DNA of 64,000 nucleotides from Pseudoalteromonas sp. NC201 (GTDB lineage Bacteria > Pseudomonadota > Gammaproteobacteria > Enterobacterales > Alteromonadaceae), in the NCBI RefSeq assembly GCF_002850255.1, contig NZ_CP022522.1, positions 3,285,125 through 3,349,124 on the forward strand. Direction: 5' to 3'. Below, piece by piece: positions 52,906 to 61,778 of this stretch (positions are counted from its first letter, which is position 1; each line of letters begins with the position of its first letter). The notes beneath the pieces were generated by a model. That model was not told the DNA's origin, searched no databases, and was given only the letters and a program-made list of their open reading frames with translations. The translations under genes and the position numbers were made by a program.

Positions 52906-54429
52906 GTGAGCGGATTTTTGTTCTCAGATGAAGTGCTAGAAAGCCCAATAAATCAAATGGCCGATACCTACTGGGATATTCTGGTTGTAGACGATGAAGA
53001 AGACATTCACCAAGTGACTAAGCTGGTGTTGTCCGGCTTTAAGTTTGAGAATAAAGCATTGAGATTTCATCATGCCTACTCAGCACAAGAAGCAAAAGTC
53101 ATCTTGGACACGGAGCAGAATATTTCTGTAGGCCTTATTGATGTCGTGATGGAAAGTAATCATGCAGGGCTTGATTTAGTGCGATATATCCGTGATGACT
53201 TAGAAAACTTTGATATTCGCCTTGTGCTGCGCACAGGGCAGCCAGGTGAAGCACCGGAAGAATCGGTTATTCGCGATTACGATATTAATGACTATAAGAA
53301 CAAAACCGAGCTCACTGCCGTCAAGTTAAAAACGCTGCTCTATTCTGCTTTACGCGCTCACCGGGATATTCAAACCATCGAAAAGCACAAAATGGGACTC
53401 GAACGCATTATTGATGCATCTTCGAATTTTTTAAAGTGTAGCAATATTCAGGATTTTGCATCAACTATATTATCCCATGTATCCGCTGTAATGGGATTAT
53501 CAGATTCGGAAATATACTGTGCAGCAGCAGTAAATCATCAAGCTAATGAGCCCACAAAATTTAAGTTACTAGCAGCCTCTGGTGCAGGCGTAGAGCCAAG
53601 TAATGTAACTTTGCCAGAGAATGTACAAAATTTATTTATAGAAACGCACAACAAAAAATCATCTATGAAGACCCGCAATGAATATATCGGCTACTTCCCT
53701 TCCCGAGAAGGCAGTGAAACGATGATTTATGTGAGTAAGGATAGCGATCTTCATAGCATGGATTTCCAGCTACTTGAATTTTTTGCAAACAATATAGCGC
53801 TAGCCTACGACAACTTAAAGTTGCGTGAAACCGTCAAAGACTCTCAAAAAGAGCTTTCTTATATTTTGGGTGAAGCCGTCGAAAAACGCTCGAAAGAAAC
53901 AGGCTCCCACGTAAAACGCGTGGCACATTATAGTATGCTTTTAGCCCAGCTTTATGGACTTTCTCACTACCATGCAGAAATTATCAAACTCGCCTCTCCG
54001 CTCCATGATATTGGCAAAATCAGTATTCCAGATCAAATCCTGAATAAACCCGGAAAACTCACTGATGAAGAATGGATAATTATGCAAACTCACGCACAGC
54101 AAGGGTTTGAAATCTTAAAAAATTCAACAAATGAGATTCTGCAATGTGGTGCGTTAATTGCGCATCAACATCACGAAAAGTGGGATGGCTCTGGGTATCC
54201 AAACGGCTTGAAAGCTGAGCAAATAAACATTGTCGGGAGGATCACAGCACTGGCGGATGTCTTTGATGCACTGGGCAGCGAGCGTTGTTATAAGCCCGCT
54301 TGGCCGCTGGAAAAGATAATTGAATTACTCAATAAAGAAAGAGGAAAACAATTTGACCCCAAATTAGTTGACCTTTTTCTAAATAATCTGGAACAATTTA
54401 TTGAGATACGTGACAGGTATCCTGACTAA
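52906..54429 (+). CDS. Response regulator with DUF3369 and HD-GYP output
   Basis: Cytosolic signalling protein of 507 residues: receiver domain (about 24-150, acidic pair in VVDDEED, phospho-acceptor D79 in GLIDVVME), DUF3369 (about 165-310) and HD-GYP (about 320-495). The phosphodiesterase motifs are intact: H367-D368 in PLHDIGKISIP, QHHEKWDGSGYP with G430-Y431-P432, and ITALADVFDALGSER. Phosphorylation should control cyclic-di-GMP breakdown. The GTG start is preceded by GAGGAG. No sensor kinase is adjacent. Confidence 0.93.
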   Translation: MSGFLFSDEVLESPINQMADTYWDILVVDDEEDIHQVTKLVLSGFKFENKALRFHHAYSAQEAKVILDTEQNISVGLIDVVMESNHAGLDLVRYIRDDLENFDIRLVLRTGQPGEAPEESVIRDYDINDYKNKTELTAVKLKTLLYSALRAHRDIQTIEKHKMGLERIIDASSNFLKCSNIQDFASTILSHVSAVMGLSDSEIYCAAAVNHQANEPTKFKLLAASGAGVEPSNVTLPENVQNLFIETHNKKSSMKTRNEYIGYFPSREGSETMIYVSKDSDLHSMDFQLLEFFANNIALAYDNLKLRETVKDSQKELSYILGEAVEKRSKETGSHVKRVAHYSMLLAQLYGLSHYHAEIIKLASPLHDIGKISIPDQILNKPGKLTDEEWIIMQTHAQQGFEILKNSTNEILQCGALIAHQHHEKWDGSGYPNGLKAEQINIVGRITALADVFDALGSERCYKPAWPLEKIIELLNKERGKQFDPKLVDLFLNNLEQFIEIRDRYPD

Positions 54430-54537
54430 CTTTGTAATCAGAATGTAAAAACTTCACTTTCTTTTTCTCGTTTTGTGTATTACTATTGGGAAAAGACGTA
54501 GTAAATGTGTTTTAGTTGAAATTAAAAGGAATTTCAC

Positions 54538-55440
54538 ATGAGATTTGAACAACTCGAGCAGTTCGTAGCATTAGGTAATTTAAGACATTTTAGACAAGCC
54601 GCAGAACAAACCCAGATCAGTACTTCAGCGCTTACCCGAAGCATCCAAACCCTTGAAGATGAAATAGGTTGTGAACTCGTTAAACGTTCAACGCGTTCAG
54701 TAAAATTAACTGAGCAAGGTGAACTGTTCTTAAAGTATTGTAAAACGACGCTATCAGAACTCGACCTAACCAAGAAAACCATCAAGCAAAGTTTGTTTGG
54801 TCGCGATAACCAGAAGTTAATTATTGGTTATACAACACAAGCAAGTAGCATTGTGCCAGTTTCTTGCGGTCAGTTTTTAGCTCAGTATCCTAATGTAAAA
54901 ATCGAGATGCAGTTACAAGATGAGTTGGAGCTTACTCGCAAGCTGCAACTTGGTGAAATTGATATTAGCGTATATTTACAAAGCGCAAATAGCATAGTGA
55001 GCGATATTCACCTACCCGATCAGCTAGTTTTGTTTGTTTCTAGAAACCACCCTCTAGCAAACCAAGACAGCATTAGAAAAGCTGAATTAACGCAATATCC
55101 TATGTATGGGTGCTTTTCCCAATCAAAGCAAGTTCAAGGTATGCTTAATGAAGCCGTTGATTCGCTAAACAAATCAACCAGCGTTAAAATTGGTAATATT
55201 GAGCAAGTAATTGATGGCTTAAAGAATAGCAACAGTTTCGCAATTGCTAGCATTGAGCATTCCAAAACCATCGCACAAGATCCTAACTTAGTTTTCTTAA
55301 AAACCAATAAGGCATTGGATAGAGAGCAATTGATTGTACAAACCAATCATCAAATTGGTTCAAATGCACATATAAATCACTTGCTTGAGCTAATCGAAGA
55401 TGCAGCATCTTCATCTAGCAAAAAAACAGTAACTTATTAG
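54538..55440 (+). CDS. LysR-family transcriptional regulator
   Basis: Protein of 300 residues with a winged-helix domain (about 1-60: MRFEQLEQFVALGNLRHFRQ then AAEQTQISTSALTRSIQTLE) followed by a periplasmic-binding-like effector domain (about 90-290). AAAGG lies 8 bases before the ATG. There is no divergent partner gene of the usual LysR kind, as the upstream gene runs in the same direction, so its target and effector cannot be inferred. Confidence 0.92.
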   Translation: MRFEQLEQFVALGNLRHFRQAAEQTQISTSALTRSIQTLEDEIGCELVKRSTRSVKLTEQGELFLKYCKTTLSELDLTKKTIKQSLFGRDNQKLIIGYTTQASSIVPVSCGQFLAQYPNVKIEMQLQDELELTRKLQLGEIDISVYLQSANSIVSDIHLPDQLVLFVSRNHPLANQDSIRKAELTQYPMYGCFSQSKQVQGMLNEAVDSLNKSTSVKIGNIEQVIDGLKNSNSFAIASIEHSKTIAQDPNLVFLKTNKALDREQLIVQTNHQIGSNAHINHLLELIEDAASSSSKKTVTY

Positions 55441-55444
55441 TTGC

Positions 55445-55484
55445 AAAAAAACGGGCAAATAATCTGTATTACTTGCCCGTTTTT
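55445..55484. terminator. Bidirectional terminator between lysR and ubiA
   Basis: AAAAAACGGGCAA and TTGCCCGTTTTT form a 12-bp stem around a 15-base loop. Confidence 0.85.
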
Positions 55485-55495
55485 AATAACCGGCT

Positions 55496-56359
55496 TTAGA
55501 ACGGTAAAAACCCCAACACGACCCCTACAAAAATCGCCAAGCCAACATAATTATTGTTTAAAAAAGCCCAAAAACATCTATCTCTATCTCTATTGCGTAT
55601 GGCATATTGTTGTTTAACAAGCAGCACAGAGGCTGCGAGTAAGCCACACCAAAAAGCGAGGTTTAAATCAAACGTTACACCAACTGCCGCCATCATCGCG
55701 ATAAATGTGATGTTGAGCAACGCAATAATGTGGAGATCCCATTTTCCGAATAAAATCGCAGTAGACTTTACCCCAATCTTCAAATCATCATCCCTATCTA
55801 CCATGGCGTACATGGTGTCATAAGCGACCGTCCAAATTAAATTCGCAGCAAACAACACCCAAGCAAGTACTGGCACATTCTGATTTACTGCCATAAAGGC
55901 CATCGGTATCGCCCAGCTAAAAGCAGCCCCAAGTACGATTTGAGGTAAGTTTGTATAACGCTTCATGAAAGGATAGACAGAAGCCAACACAAGTGCACCA
56001 AACGATAATGCAATAGTCTGCCAGTTTAAAAAAAGCACCAGAATAAAAGCTAGCGTTACCAAAATAGAAAATAGTCCTAGCGCTTCTTTACTCGTCACGG
56101 CCCCCCTTGCAAGCGGTCTTGTCGCCGTACGCTTTACAGCCCCATCAACCTTGCGATCGGCGAAATCGTTGATAACACAGCCCGCACTTCGCATTAGAAA
56201 TACACCAAGTGCAAAAGTAACAATAAGCCAGATACTTGGAATACCTTCAGCTGCAAACCACAGTGACCAAAGTGTTGGCCACAATAATAGTAAAGTTCCG
56301 ATTGGCTTATCTAATCGCATAAGTTGGCTGTAAGCCTGCCATTTCTGGTGTTCAATCAT
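55496..56359 (-). CDS. ubiA: 4-hydroxybenzoate octaprenyltransferase
   Basis: Polytopic membrane prenyltransferase of 287 residues attaching the polyprenyl tail in ubiquinone synthesis. The two aspartate-rich motifs are NDFADRKVDGAVKRT and MVDRDDDLKIGVKST; RLDKPIGTLLLLWPTLWSLW is the usual N-terminus. GGAAAG precedes the ATG at 56359. It overlaps the end of ubiC by 8 bases, forming the ubiCA operon. Confidence 0.96.
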   Translation of the reverse strand: MIEHQKWQAYSQLMRLDKPIGTLLLLWPTLWSLWFAAEGIPSIWLIVTFALGVFLMRSAGCVINDFADRKVDGAVKRTATRPLARGAVTSKEALGLFSILVTLAFILVLFLNWQTIALSFGALVLASVYPFMKRYTNLPQIVLGAAFSWAIPMAFMAVNQNVPVLAWVLFAANLIWTVAYDTMYAMVDRDDDLKIGVKSTAILFGKWDLHIIALLNITFIAMMAAVGVTFDLNLAFWCGLLAASVLLVKQQYAIRNRDRDRCFWAFLNNNYVGLAIFVGVVLGFLPF

Positions 56360-56885
56360 AAAAGCTTTCCGATATAAAGACTTCACAAACTAAAATCTTT
56401 GCTTTACCGTTTTTAAACCAGCTTCTTCTGGCAAATAAACGCTCTGGGACGACGCCAGTGGTGGGTGCAATAAGTTCAATCAGCGCTGGATAGTCTGAAG
56501 TAGCTAAACGAAGATACTCAAGGGTTCCGCGCTGCCAATTTGAATCAGTAAACAGTAACTCACCTAACGGCGTCTCACCAATTGCATCCATTCCGACAGT
56601 ACATGCGTCCTCATTGAGCCAACTTTGTCCAAATACAGCTGCTTTACCGTTACAATTTAGCGTTACTTCTCGGCACCAAACCTGTTCAGAAAGATCTGTA
56701 CGTAACGCATCTGGAGCGCTCCTGAACTCATTAGCAAGCACAGTCACAGAAAATTTATCACAAGTTTCTTTCAATTTTGCGGTTAGAGATTGGGTCTCTA
56801 GTAAATAAGGAGAAAGTGCTGGCTCAACATCCACCAACTGTGTGTTCTTCAGCCAAGGGAGCTCTAAGGGTAATTGCAAAGGCAA
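56352..56885 (-). CDS. ubiC: Chorismate--pyruvate lyase
   Basis: Produces 4-hydroxybenzoate from chorismate for ubiquinone. The 177-residue protein has the active-site arginine in VWCREVTLNC, GETPLGELLFTDSNWQRG, and the C-terminal glutamate in LVCEVFISESFYD. It appears to start with TTG (56885), with CGGAAA about 9 bases upstream; no ATG or GTG is available near the expected N-terminus. A weak start could keep expression low relative to ubiA. Confidence 0.9.
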   Translation of the reverse strand: MPLQLPLELPWLKNTQLVDVEPALSPYLLETQSLTAKLKETCDKFSVTVLANEFRSAPDALRTDLSEQVWCREVTLNCNGKAAVFGQSWLNEDACTVGMDAIGETPLGELLFTDSNWQRGTLEYLRLATSDYPALIELIAPTTGVVPERLFARRSWFKNGKAKILVCEVFISESFYD

Positions 56886-57036
56886 CGTTCTATTTCCGTT
56901 TTAAAAATCCGCGGTCATAATAGCAGAGCAGAGGCTTTCTAAAAAGTTTATGTTTGTGCTGAAGCCAACTGTAAAATCAACGCAATTATGTATAAACTAA
57001 GTAAAAAGTAACTTGCATTAGGATACCTGATAAAAC

Positions 57037-57432
57037 ATGAGACTGTTGGCTGTTGTACTCACTTTGTGCATTGCATTAACCGCGGCTTCCCCTGTAAAAG
57101 CGGATTCAACTATTGGGTATTTCGGGTTTGAGCCAGATATCATCACGAACTACATAGGCCAATCTAATAAAAAGCTTGGCTATGTCCGAGTCACCGTTGA
57201 CCTAATGCTGAATGACGTTGCGAATATTGCCGTGGTTGAGCACCATACACCTTTACTAAGAGATGCAATTGTACAGATCCTGAGTAAAGAAAACGAAGAA
57301 ACCATTAAGTCATTAACTGGCAGAGAAGAAATCAGAAAGCGCTGTGCTGAAAAGCTAAAGACATTGCTAAAAGAAGAAACTGGGCAGGAAATTGTTCGAG
57401 ATGTGCTTTTTACCAAATATTTATATCACTAA
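57037..57432 (+). CDS. FliL-like periplasmic protein
   Basis: Protein of 131 residues with a signal peptide (about 1-22, ending SPVKADS) and a FliL-type domain. The domain shows GYFGFEPDIITNYIGQSNKKLGYV, a basic VRVTVDLML strand, HHTPLLRDAIVQILSKENEETI and TGREEIRKRCAEKLKTLLKEETG. Flagellar FliL is membrane anchored beside the stator, but this version has a cleavable-looking leader and sits beside ubiquinone genes, far from flagellar genes. It is likely a paralog with a separate or supporting role. Confidence 0.82.
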   Translation: MRLLAVVLTLCIALTAASPVKADSTIGYFGFEPDIITNYIGQSNKKLGYVRVTVDLMLNDVANIAVVEHHTPLLRDAIVQILSKENEETIKSLTGREEIRKRCAEKLKTLLKEETGQEIVRDVLFTKYLYH

Positions 57433-57450
57433 CCGAATCAACTCATACAA

Positions 57451-57478
57451 GAACTCGGAAGCGCTAGATTCCGAGTTC
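57451..57478. terminator. Hairpin between the FliL-like gene and glpG
   Basis: GAACTCGGAA (57451-57460) and TTCCGAGTTC (57469-57478) pair over 10 bp. T tracts are poor on both strands, so it may be a 3' stability structure for the convergent genes. Confidence 0.55.
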
Positions 57479-57485
57479 GAAGTAA

Positions 57486-58313
57486 CTAGCTATTCTCTTT
57501 GAGTTGCCTGTTGATAGGCCAAAATACCGCAACCAACATACCTGATAGCAGTCCGAACAAATGTGCCCAGTTAGCCATGTTGATGAAAAACATATCCGTA
57601 AATCCAAACAGCATCCAAAGCAGCATAAAACCAATAACAGGCTTAGAGACCAAAGCGGCTCCGGCAGGATTTCGATGACCAATTACCCAGCAAAAGCCTA
57701 GTAGTCCGTAGACCACGCCACTTAGTCCACCAAAATTAGCGTCAACAAATAGGTACTGCATAAAATTACTGGTTAAGCCGGTTACAAAGTAGATGCAAAC
57801 TAACGCCCAGAGCCCTAGTTTCTCTGAAATTTGCGCGCCAAGGTGTAACCACCAGCTTAAATTAAAAATCAAATGTATGGCGCTAAAATGTATCAGTGTA
57901 GGCGCTATCCAAGTCCAAGGTTTATCTAGGGAGAAACGTAGCGCAGAAAAGATGCCATTAGCGTCACCAAATAACATGGCGACAAAAATAATAATACTGA
58001 CACCAAAAACGCCCTGTAATAACCAGTTCAATCCCAAAAAGCGCTTTACTAAGTTTAAGTTTTGGCCTTGGTAGCTAAATAACCCCTGTGTACTTCCGGT
58101 TTGCCAAGAAGCCGCTTGATATAGTTCAGCCTCAGGTTGCTCCAAAAACGTTTGCCAAAGACGCATAGCAAGCGCTTCATCACCACGCTCTAGCCAAACT
58201 TCAACTTGTTGCCCATCGTGACTGTGCAAAACACAATAAATCCCTTGCGTCTTAAAATAATCGACCGCACCTTGAGCTAGTCGTGCATTGTGATAATGGG
58301 CTATTAACTTCAC
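57486..58313 (-). CDS. glpG: Rhomboid intramembrane serine protease GlpG
   Basis: Membrane protease of 275 residues cleaving within membrane helices. An N-terminal cytosolic NRho domain (about 1-70) precedes six membrane segments. The catalytic serine is in FGGLSGVVYGLLG (G-x-S-G) and the histidine in MANWAHLFGLLSGM; the HLIFNLSWWLHLG segment corresponds to the H-x3-N oxyanion region. The start overlaps the glpE stop by four bases, as in the E. coli glpEG pair. Confidence 0.94.
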   Translation of the reverse strand: MKLIAHYHNARLAQGAVDYFKTQGIYCVLHSHDGQQVEVWLERGDEALAMRLWQTFLEQPEAELYQAASWQTGSTQGLFSYQGQNLNLVKRFLGLNWLLQGVFGVSIIIFVAMLFGDANGIFSALRFSLDKPWTWIAPTLIHFSAIHLIFNLSWWLHLGAQISEKLGLWALVCIYFVTGLTSNFMQYLFVDANFGGLSGVVYGLLGFCWVIGHRNPAGAALVSKPVIGFMLLWMLFGFTDMFFINMANWAHLFGLLSGMLVAVFWPINRQLKENS

Positions 58314-58627
58314 TTTTCAATCTCGTTTGGCAATTCACTTGCCCACTGCGTAAAACCGCCATCCATACTGTAAACATCTTCAAAGCCTTGCTCAACTAGG
58401 TAGTTAGCTGCGCCTTGTGAGGAGATCCCGTGATAACACACCACAACAATAGGTTGGTCAAACTCTTTCTCCTGCATGAAATGTGCAAGATTAGCGTTAG
58501 ATAAATGTTCAGCGCCTGGAATATGCCCTTGTGCAAAAGTATTTTCATCGCGGATGTCTGCTACCACTACATCATCATTGCCTAAAAGCGCTTGTGTGTC
58601 TGCTACTGAAATATGTTTAAAAGACAT
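58310..58627 (-). CDS. glpE: Thiosulfate sulfurtransferase GlpE (rhodanese)
   Basis: Single-domain rhodanese of 105 residues moving sulfane sulfur to cyanide or thioredoxin. The active-site loop is VVVCYHGISSQGAANYL with catalytic cysteine near residue 64, and VADIRDENTFAQGHIPGAEHL is the typical rhodanese strand and CH2A-like motif. First gene of glpEG and separated from tdh upstream by a terminator. Confidence 0.95.
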   Translation of the reverse strand: MSFKHISVADTQALLGNDDVVVADIRDENTFAQGHIPGAEHLSNANLAHFMQEKEFDQPIVVVCYHGISSQGAANYLVEQGFEDVYSMDGGFTQWASELPNEIEK

Positions 58628-58656
58628 GTGTTACCCATTTAAAACTAAAAAATAAA

Positions 58657-58688
58657 AGACGGCTTAAGCCTTATCGGCCTAGCCGTCT
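58657..58688 (-). terminator. Terminator after tdh
   Basis: AGACGGCT (58657-58664) pairs with AGCCGTCT (58681-58688), with an inner GGC/GCC extension, followed on the minus strand by TTTTATTTTTTAG. Confidence 0.8.
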
Positions 58689-58731
58689 TTCTATTATAAC
58701 TACTCATTCATGCACTAAGCAAAGTTGAGCA

Positions 58732-59757
58732 TTAATCCCAATTCAGAATAACTTTACCTGATTGCCCTGAAATCATCGTATCAAAGCCAGTCTGGAAGTC
58801 ATCAACATGGAACTGATGTGTAATGATTGGGTCAAGGTTTAAGCCTGACTGGATCAAACTTGCCATTTTGTACCAAGTTTCAAACATTTCACGGCCGTAA
58901 ATCCCCTTGATCACTAGACCCTTGAAGATCACTTGGTTCCAATCCACCGCCATGTCAGAAGGAGGAATGCCCAGCATTGCAATCTTACCACCATGGTTCA
59001 TGCTGTTTAACATGCCTTTAAATGCTGAAGGAACACCTGACATTTCAAGCCCAACATCGAACCCTTCTGTCATACCAAGATCTTTCATAACCGTTTCGAG
59101 GCTTTCACTGGCAACATTTACTGCTCGCGTAGCACCCATTTTAGTGGCTAGCTCAAGGCGATATTCGTTTACATCTGTGATCACCACATGACGCGCACCA
59201 ACGTGTTTCGCCACTGCCGCAGCCATAATACCAATTGGACCCGCACCAGTAATGAGGACGTCTTCACCAACTAAGTCAAACGACAATGCGGTGTGCACTG
59301 CATTACCGAATGGGTCGAAGATAGAAGCGAGTTCGTCAGAAATATTGTCAGGGATCTTAAACGCATTATAAGCAGGAATAACCAAGTATTCTGCAAATGA
59401 ACCTTCGCGGTTAACGCCTACCCCAATGGTGTTACGACATAGGTGAACACGACCAGCACGACAATTACGACAGTGACCACATGTGATATGACCTTCACCA
59501 GATACTCGGTCGCCAATGCTAAAACCACGCACCTCTTGGCCCATATCGACCACTTCACCTACGTATTCGTGTCCCACAACCATTGGAGTTGGGATCGTGT
59601 TTTGTGCCCACTCATCCCATTTGTAGATGTGTACGTCGGTACCACAAATTGCTGTTTTACGGATTTTGATCAATAGATCGTTGTGCCCTACTTCCGGTTT
59701 TGGCACATCCGCCATCCAAATTCCTTCTTCAGCTTTCAACTTGGATAATGCTTTCAT
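58732..59757 (-). CDS. tdh: L-threonine 3-dehydrogenase
   Basis: Zinc, NAD-dependent dehydrogenase of 341 residues, identical in length to E. coli Tdh, oxidising threonine to 2-amino-3-ketobutyrate for Kbl. The catalytic zinc site shows Cys38 in [14 protein letters not shown] and GHEYVGEV, the structural zinc site is [16 protein letters not shown], and the Rossmann motif is [12 protein letters not shown]. It is 44 bp downstream of kbl in the same operon. Confidence 0.97.
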   Translation of the reverse strand: MKALSKLKAEEGIWMADVPKPEVGHNDLLIKIRKTAICGTDVHIYKWDEWAQNTIPTPMVVGHEYVGEVVDMGQEVRGFSIGDRVSGEGHITCGHCRNCRAGRVHLCRNTIGVGVNREGSFAEYLVIPAYNAFKIPDNISDELASIFDPFGNAVHTALSFDLVGEDVLITGAGPIGIMAAAVAKHVGARHVVITDVNEYRLELATKMGATRAVNVASESLETVMKDLGMTEGFDVGLEMSGVPSAFKGMLNSMNHGGKIAMLGIPPSDMAVDWNQVIFKGLVIKGIYGREMFETWYKMASLIQSGLNLDPIITHQFHVDDFQTGFDTMISGQSGKVILNWD

Positions 59758-59801
59758 AGTATTCGCTCGTTAGCTGCACCGGCTTAATGCCGGTGGCAAA
59801 A

Positions 59802-60998
59802 TTAAATGACGCCTAGGTCTTTACCAATACGGGTAAAGGCTTCGATTGCTTTGTCTAGCTGCTCAGTAGTATGCGCAGCTGAAATTTGTGTTCTGATCCT
59901 AGCTTGCCCTTTTGGCACGACAGGATAAGAGAAACCGATCACATAGATCCCTTCAGCTAGCAATCTGTCAGCCATTTCTGAGGCTACTTTGGCATCGCCT
60001 AACATAACCGGAATAATAGCGTGATCTTTACCCGCACAAGTAAAGCCGACGGCTTCCATCTTAGTACGGAAATAGGCTGCGTTATCCCATAGTTTAGCAC
60101 GTAGGGCATCGCCTTCTTTCATCATGTCTAGCACTTTTATTGAAGCTGTAACAATTGAAGGCGCTAGCGAGTTTGAGAATAAATAAGGACGTGAACGCTG
60201 ACGTAACCACTCTACGATTTCTTTCTTACCAGAGGTATAACCGCCAGATGCACCGCCAAGTGCTTTACCAAGCGTTCCTGTAATAATATCCACTCGGTCT
60301 AATACACCACAGTATTCCGGTGTTCCTCGGCCATTTTCACCAACAAAACCCACCGCGTGTGAATCATCAACCATCACTAAAGCGTCGTACTTATCCGCTA
60401 AGTCACAAACCGCTTTTAAGTTACAAATAACGCCATCCATTGAGAATACGCCATCGGTGGCGATAAGCTTGGTTTTCACACCAGCTTCATCAGCAGCAAT
60501 TAACTGCTGCTCAAGATCAGCCATATCGTTGTTAGCATAGCGGAAACGCTTAGCTTTACATAAACGCACACCATCAATGATGGAAGCGTGATTTAATGAG
60601 TCCGAGATAATTGCATCTTCAGGGCCTAAGATAGTTTCGAATAAACCAGCATTGGCATCAAAGCATGAAGAGTAAAGGATAGTATCTTCCGTTTCTAAAA
60701 ATTCACTGATCTTTGCTTCAAGCGTTTTGTGAATATCTTGCGTACCACAGATAAAGCGCACCGACGCGACACCGAAACCATGGTCATCAAGGCCGCCCTG
60801 CGCCGCTTTAATTAGCTCTGGGTGATTCGCCAAACCTAGATAGTTGTTTGCACAGAAGTTAATTACACTTTCGCCAGTCGATACTGCAATTTCAGCTTGC
60901 TGCTGAGAAGTAATAATACGCTCTTTTTTATATAATCCTTCAGCTTTTACTTCTTCAATTTGTTGCTGAAGCTGGCTGTAGAAGGCCGATGCTCTCAT
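59802..60998 (-). CDS. kbl: 2-amino-3-ketobutyrate CoA ligase
   Basis: PLP enzyme of 398 residues that cleaves aminoketobutyrate into glycine and acetyl-CoA, completing threonine breakdown with Tdh. The PLP lysine is in [16 protein letters not shown] and the alpha-oxoamine synthase motifs [18 protein letters not shown] and [10 protein letters not shown] are intact. First gene of kbl-tdh; regulatory inverted repeats lie upstream. GGGAGT precedes the ATG. Confidence 0.97.
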   Translation of the reverse strand: MRASAFYSQLQQQIEEVKAEGLYKKERIITSQQQAEIAVSTGESVINFCANNYLGLANHPELIKAAQGGLDDHGFGVASVRFICGTQDIHKTLEAKISEFLETEDTILYSSCFDANAGLFETILGPEDAIISDSLNHASIIDGVRLCKAKRFRYANNDMADLEQQLIAADEAGVKTKLIATDGVFSMDGVICNLKAVCDLADKYDALVMVDDSHAVGFVGENGRGTPEYCGVLDRVDIITGTLGKALGGASGGYTSGKKEIVEWLRQRSRPYLFSNSLAPSIVTASIKVLDMMKEGDALRAKLWDNAAYFRTKMEAVGFTCAGKDHAIIPVMLGDAKVASEMADRLLAEGIYVIGFSYPVVPKGQARIRTQISAAHTTEQLDKAIEAFTRIGKDLGVI

Positions 60999-61023
60999 CT
61001 GGGAGTCTCCATTTTTTGCACGG

Positions 61024-61132
61024 TGATAGTAAGCTACGCATCGCCATAGGCGGTTGTCATTCTCACTATCAGAAGTTAACGCTTGGGCTTATTCTATATT
61101 AATTAGCTCAAGTTAATTGGAACGTACCAATT
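61024..61132. promoter_or_regulatory. Inverted repeats upstream of kbl-tdh
   Basis: TGATAGT (61024-61030) is inverted as ACTATCA (61065-61071), and AATTGG-AACGTA-CCAATT (61115-61132) is a perfect 6-bp palindrome. They lie 26-134 bp upstream of the kbl ATG, in a region without genes, and could bind a regulator such as Lrp. That identity is a guess. Confidence 0.4.
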
Positions 61133-61223
61133 CAATCATACCTGGTACATTAAAAGATATCTTTATTTTAAAAGGTTCACACAATAAATGCACGATTTGC
61201 GACAACTGGCAGCAAACTTTATT

Positions 61224-61778
61224 TTACTCAGACAAACATAGTGCGGCTGGTACCTCCGCCAACGACGCACATACTTTATCCGCGAGCTGTTGTTGCTCTT
61301 GACTAAAGCTCTGCCCAGACTCAACTAAAATAGCTGTTTTTACGCCAGCAGCGCGGGCAGCCTTGATGTCTGAGACTTTATCACCAATCATAATACTTTG
61401 CGTAGGATCCAAGTCATGCTCGGCTATCGCTTGCAGCAGCATCCCGGGTTCTGGTTTACGACAGTCACACTCTACTTTATATGGGTCTTGTGCCTTTTCA
61501 GGGTGGTGAGGACAAAAATAAACACCAGCGATGTCAACACCATGCGCCATAAACTGCGCGCACATCCACTCGCTTAACGCGTGAAATTGTGCTTCATCGT
61601 AGTAACCTCGGCCAATGCCCGACTGATTCGTCACGACCACAATTTTATAACCGGCTTTGCTAAATGCTTGGCAGGCACTGAATACCCCATCGATAAACTC
61701 AAAATCCGCGATTTTATGAACATAGGCGTGATCTTTATTAACAACGCCGTCTCTGTCTAAAAATACAGCCTTATGCAT
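61224..61778 (-). CDS. gmhB: D-glycero-beta-D-manno-heptose 1,7-bisphosphate 7-phosphatase
   Basis: HAD phosphatase of 184 residues in ADP-heptose synthesis for LPS core. The HAD motif I is FLDRDGVVN with nucleophile D8 and acid D10, motif II is VVTNQSGIGRGY and motif IV is MIGDKVSDIKAA. The zinc-binding loop CPHHPEKAQDPYKVECDCRKP is characteristic of GmhB. It overlaps the upstream heptosyltransferase gene by 8 bp; HldE at the window edge acts in the same pathway. Confidence 0.95.
   Translation of the reverse strand: MHKAVFLDRDGVVNKDHAYVHKIADFEFIDGVFSACQAFSKAGYKIVVVTNQSGIGRGYYDEAQFHALSEWMCAQFMAHGVDIAGVYFCPHHPEKAQDPYKVECDCRKPEPGMLLQAIAEHDLDPTQSIMIGDKVSDIKAARAAGVKTAILVESGQSFSQEQQQLADKVCASLAEVPAALCLSE

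Noticed and set aside
61117..61302. 61-residue ORF upstream of kbl
   Set aside because: It overlaps the 3' end of gmhB in antisense and has no coding character.
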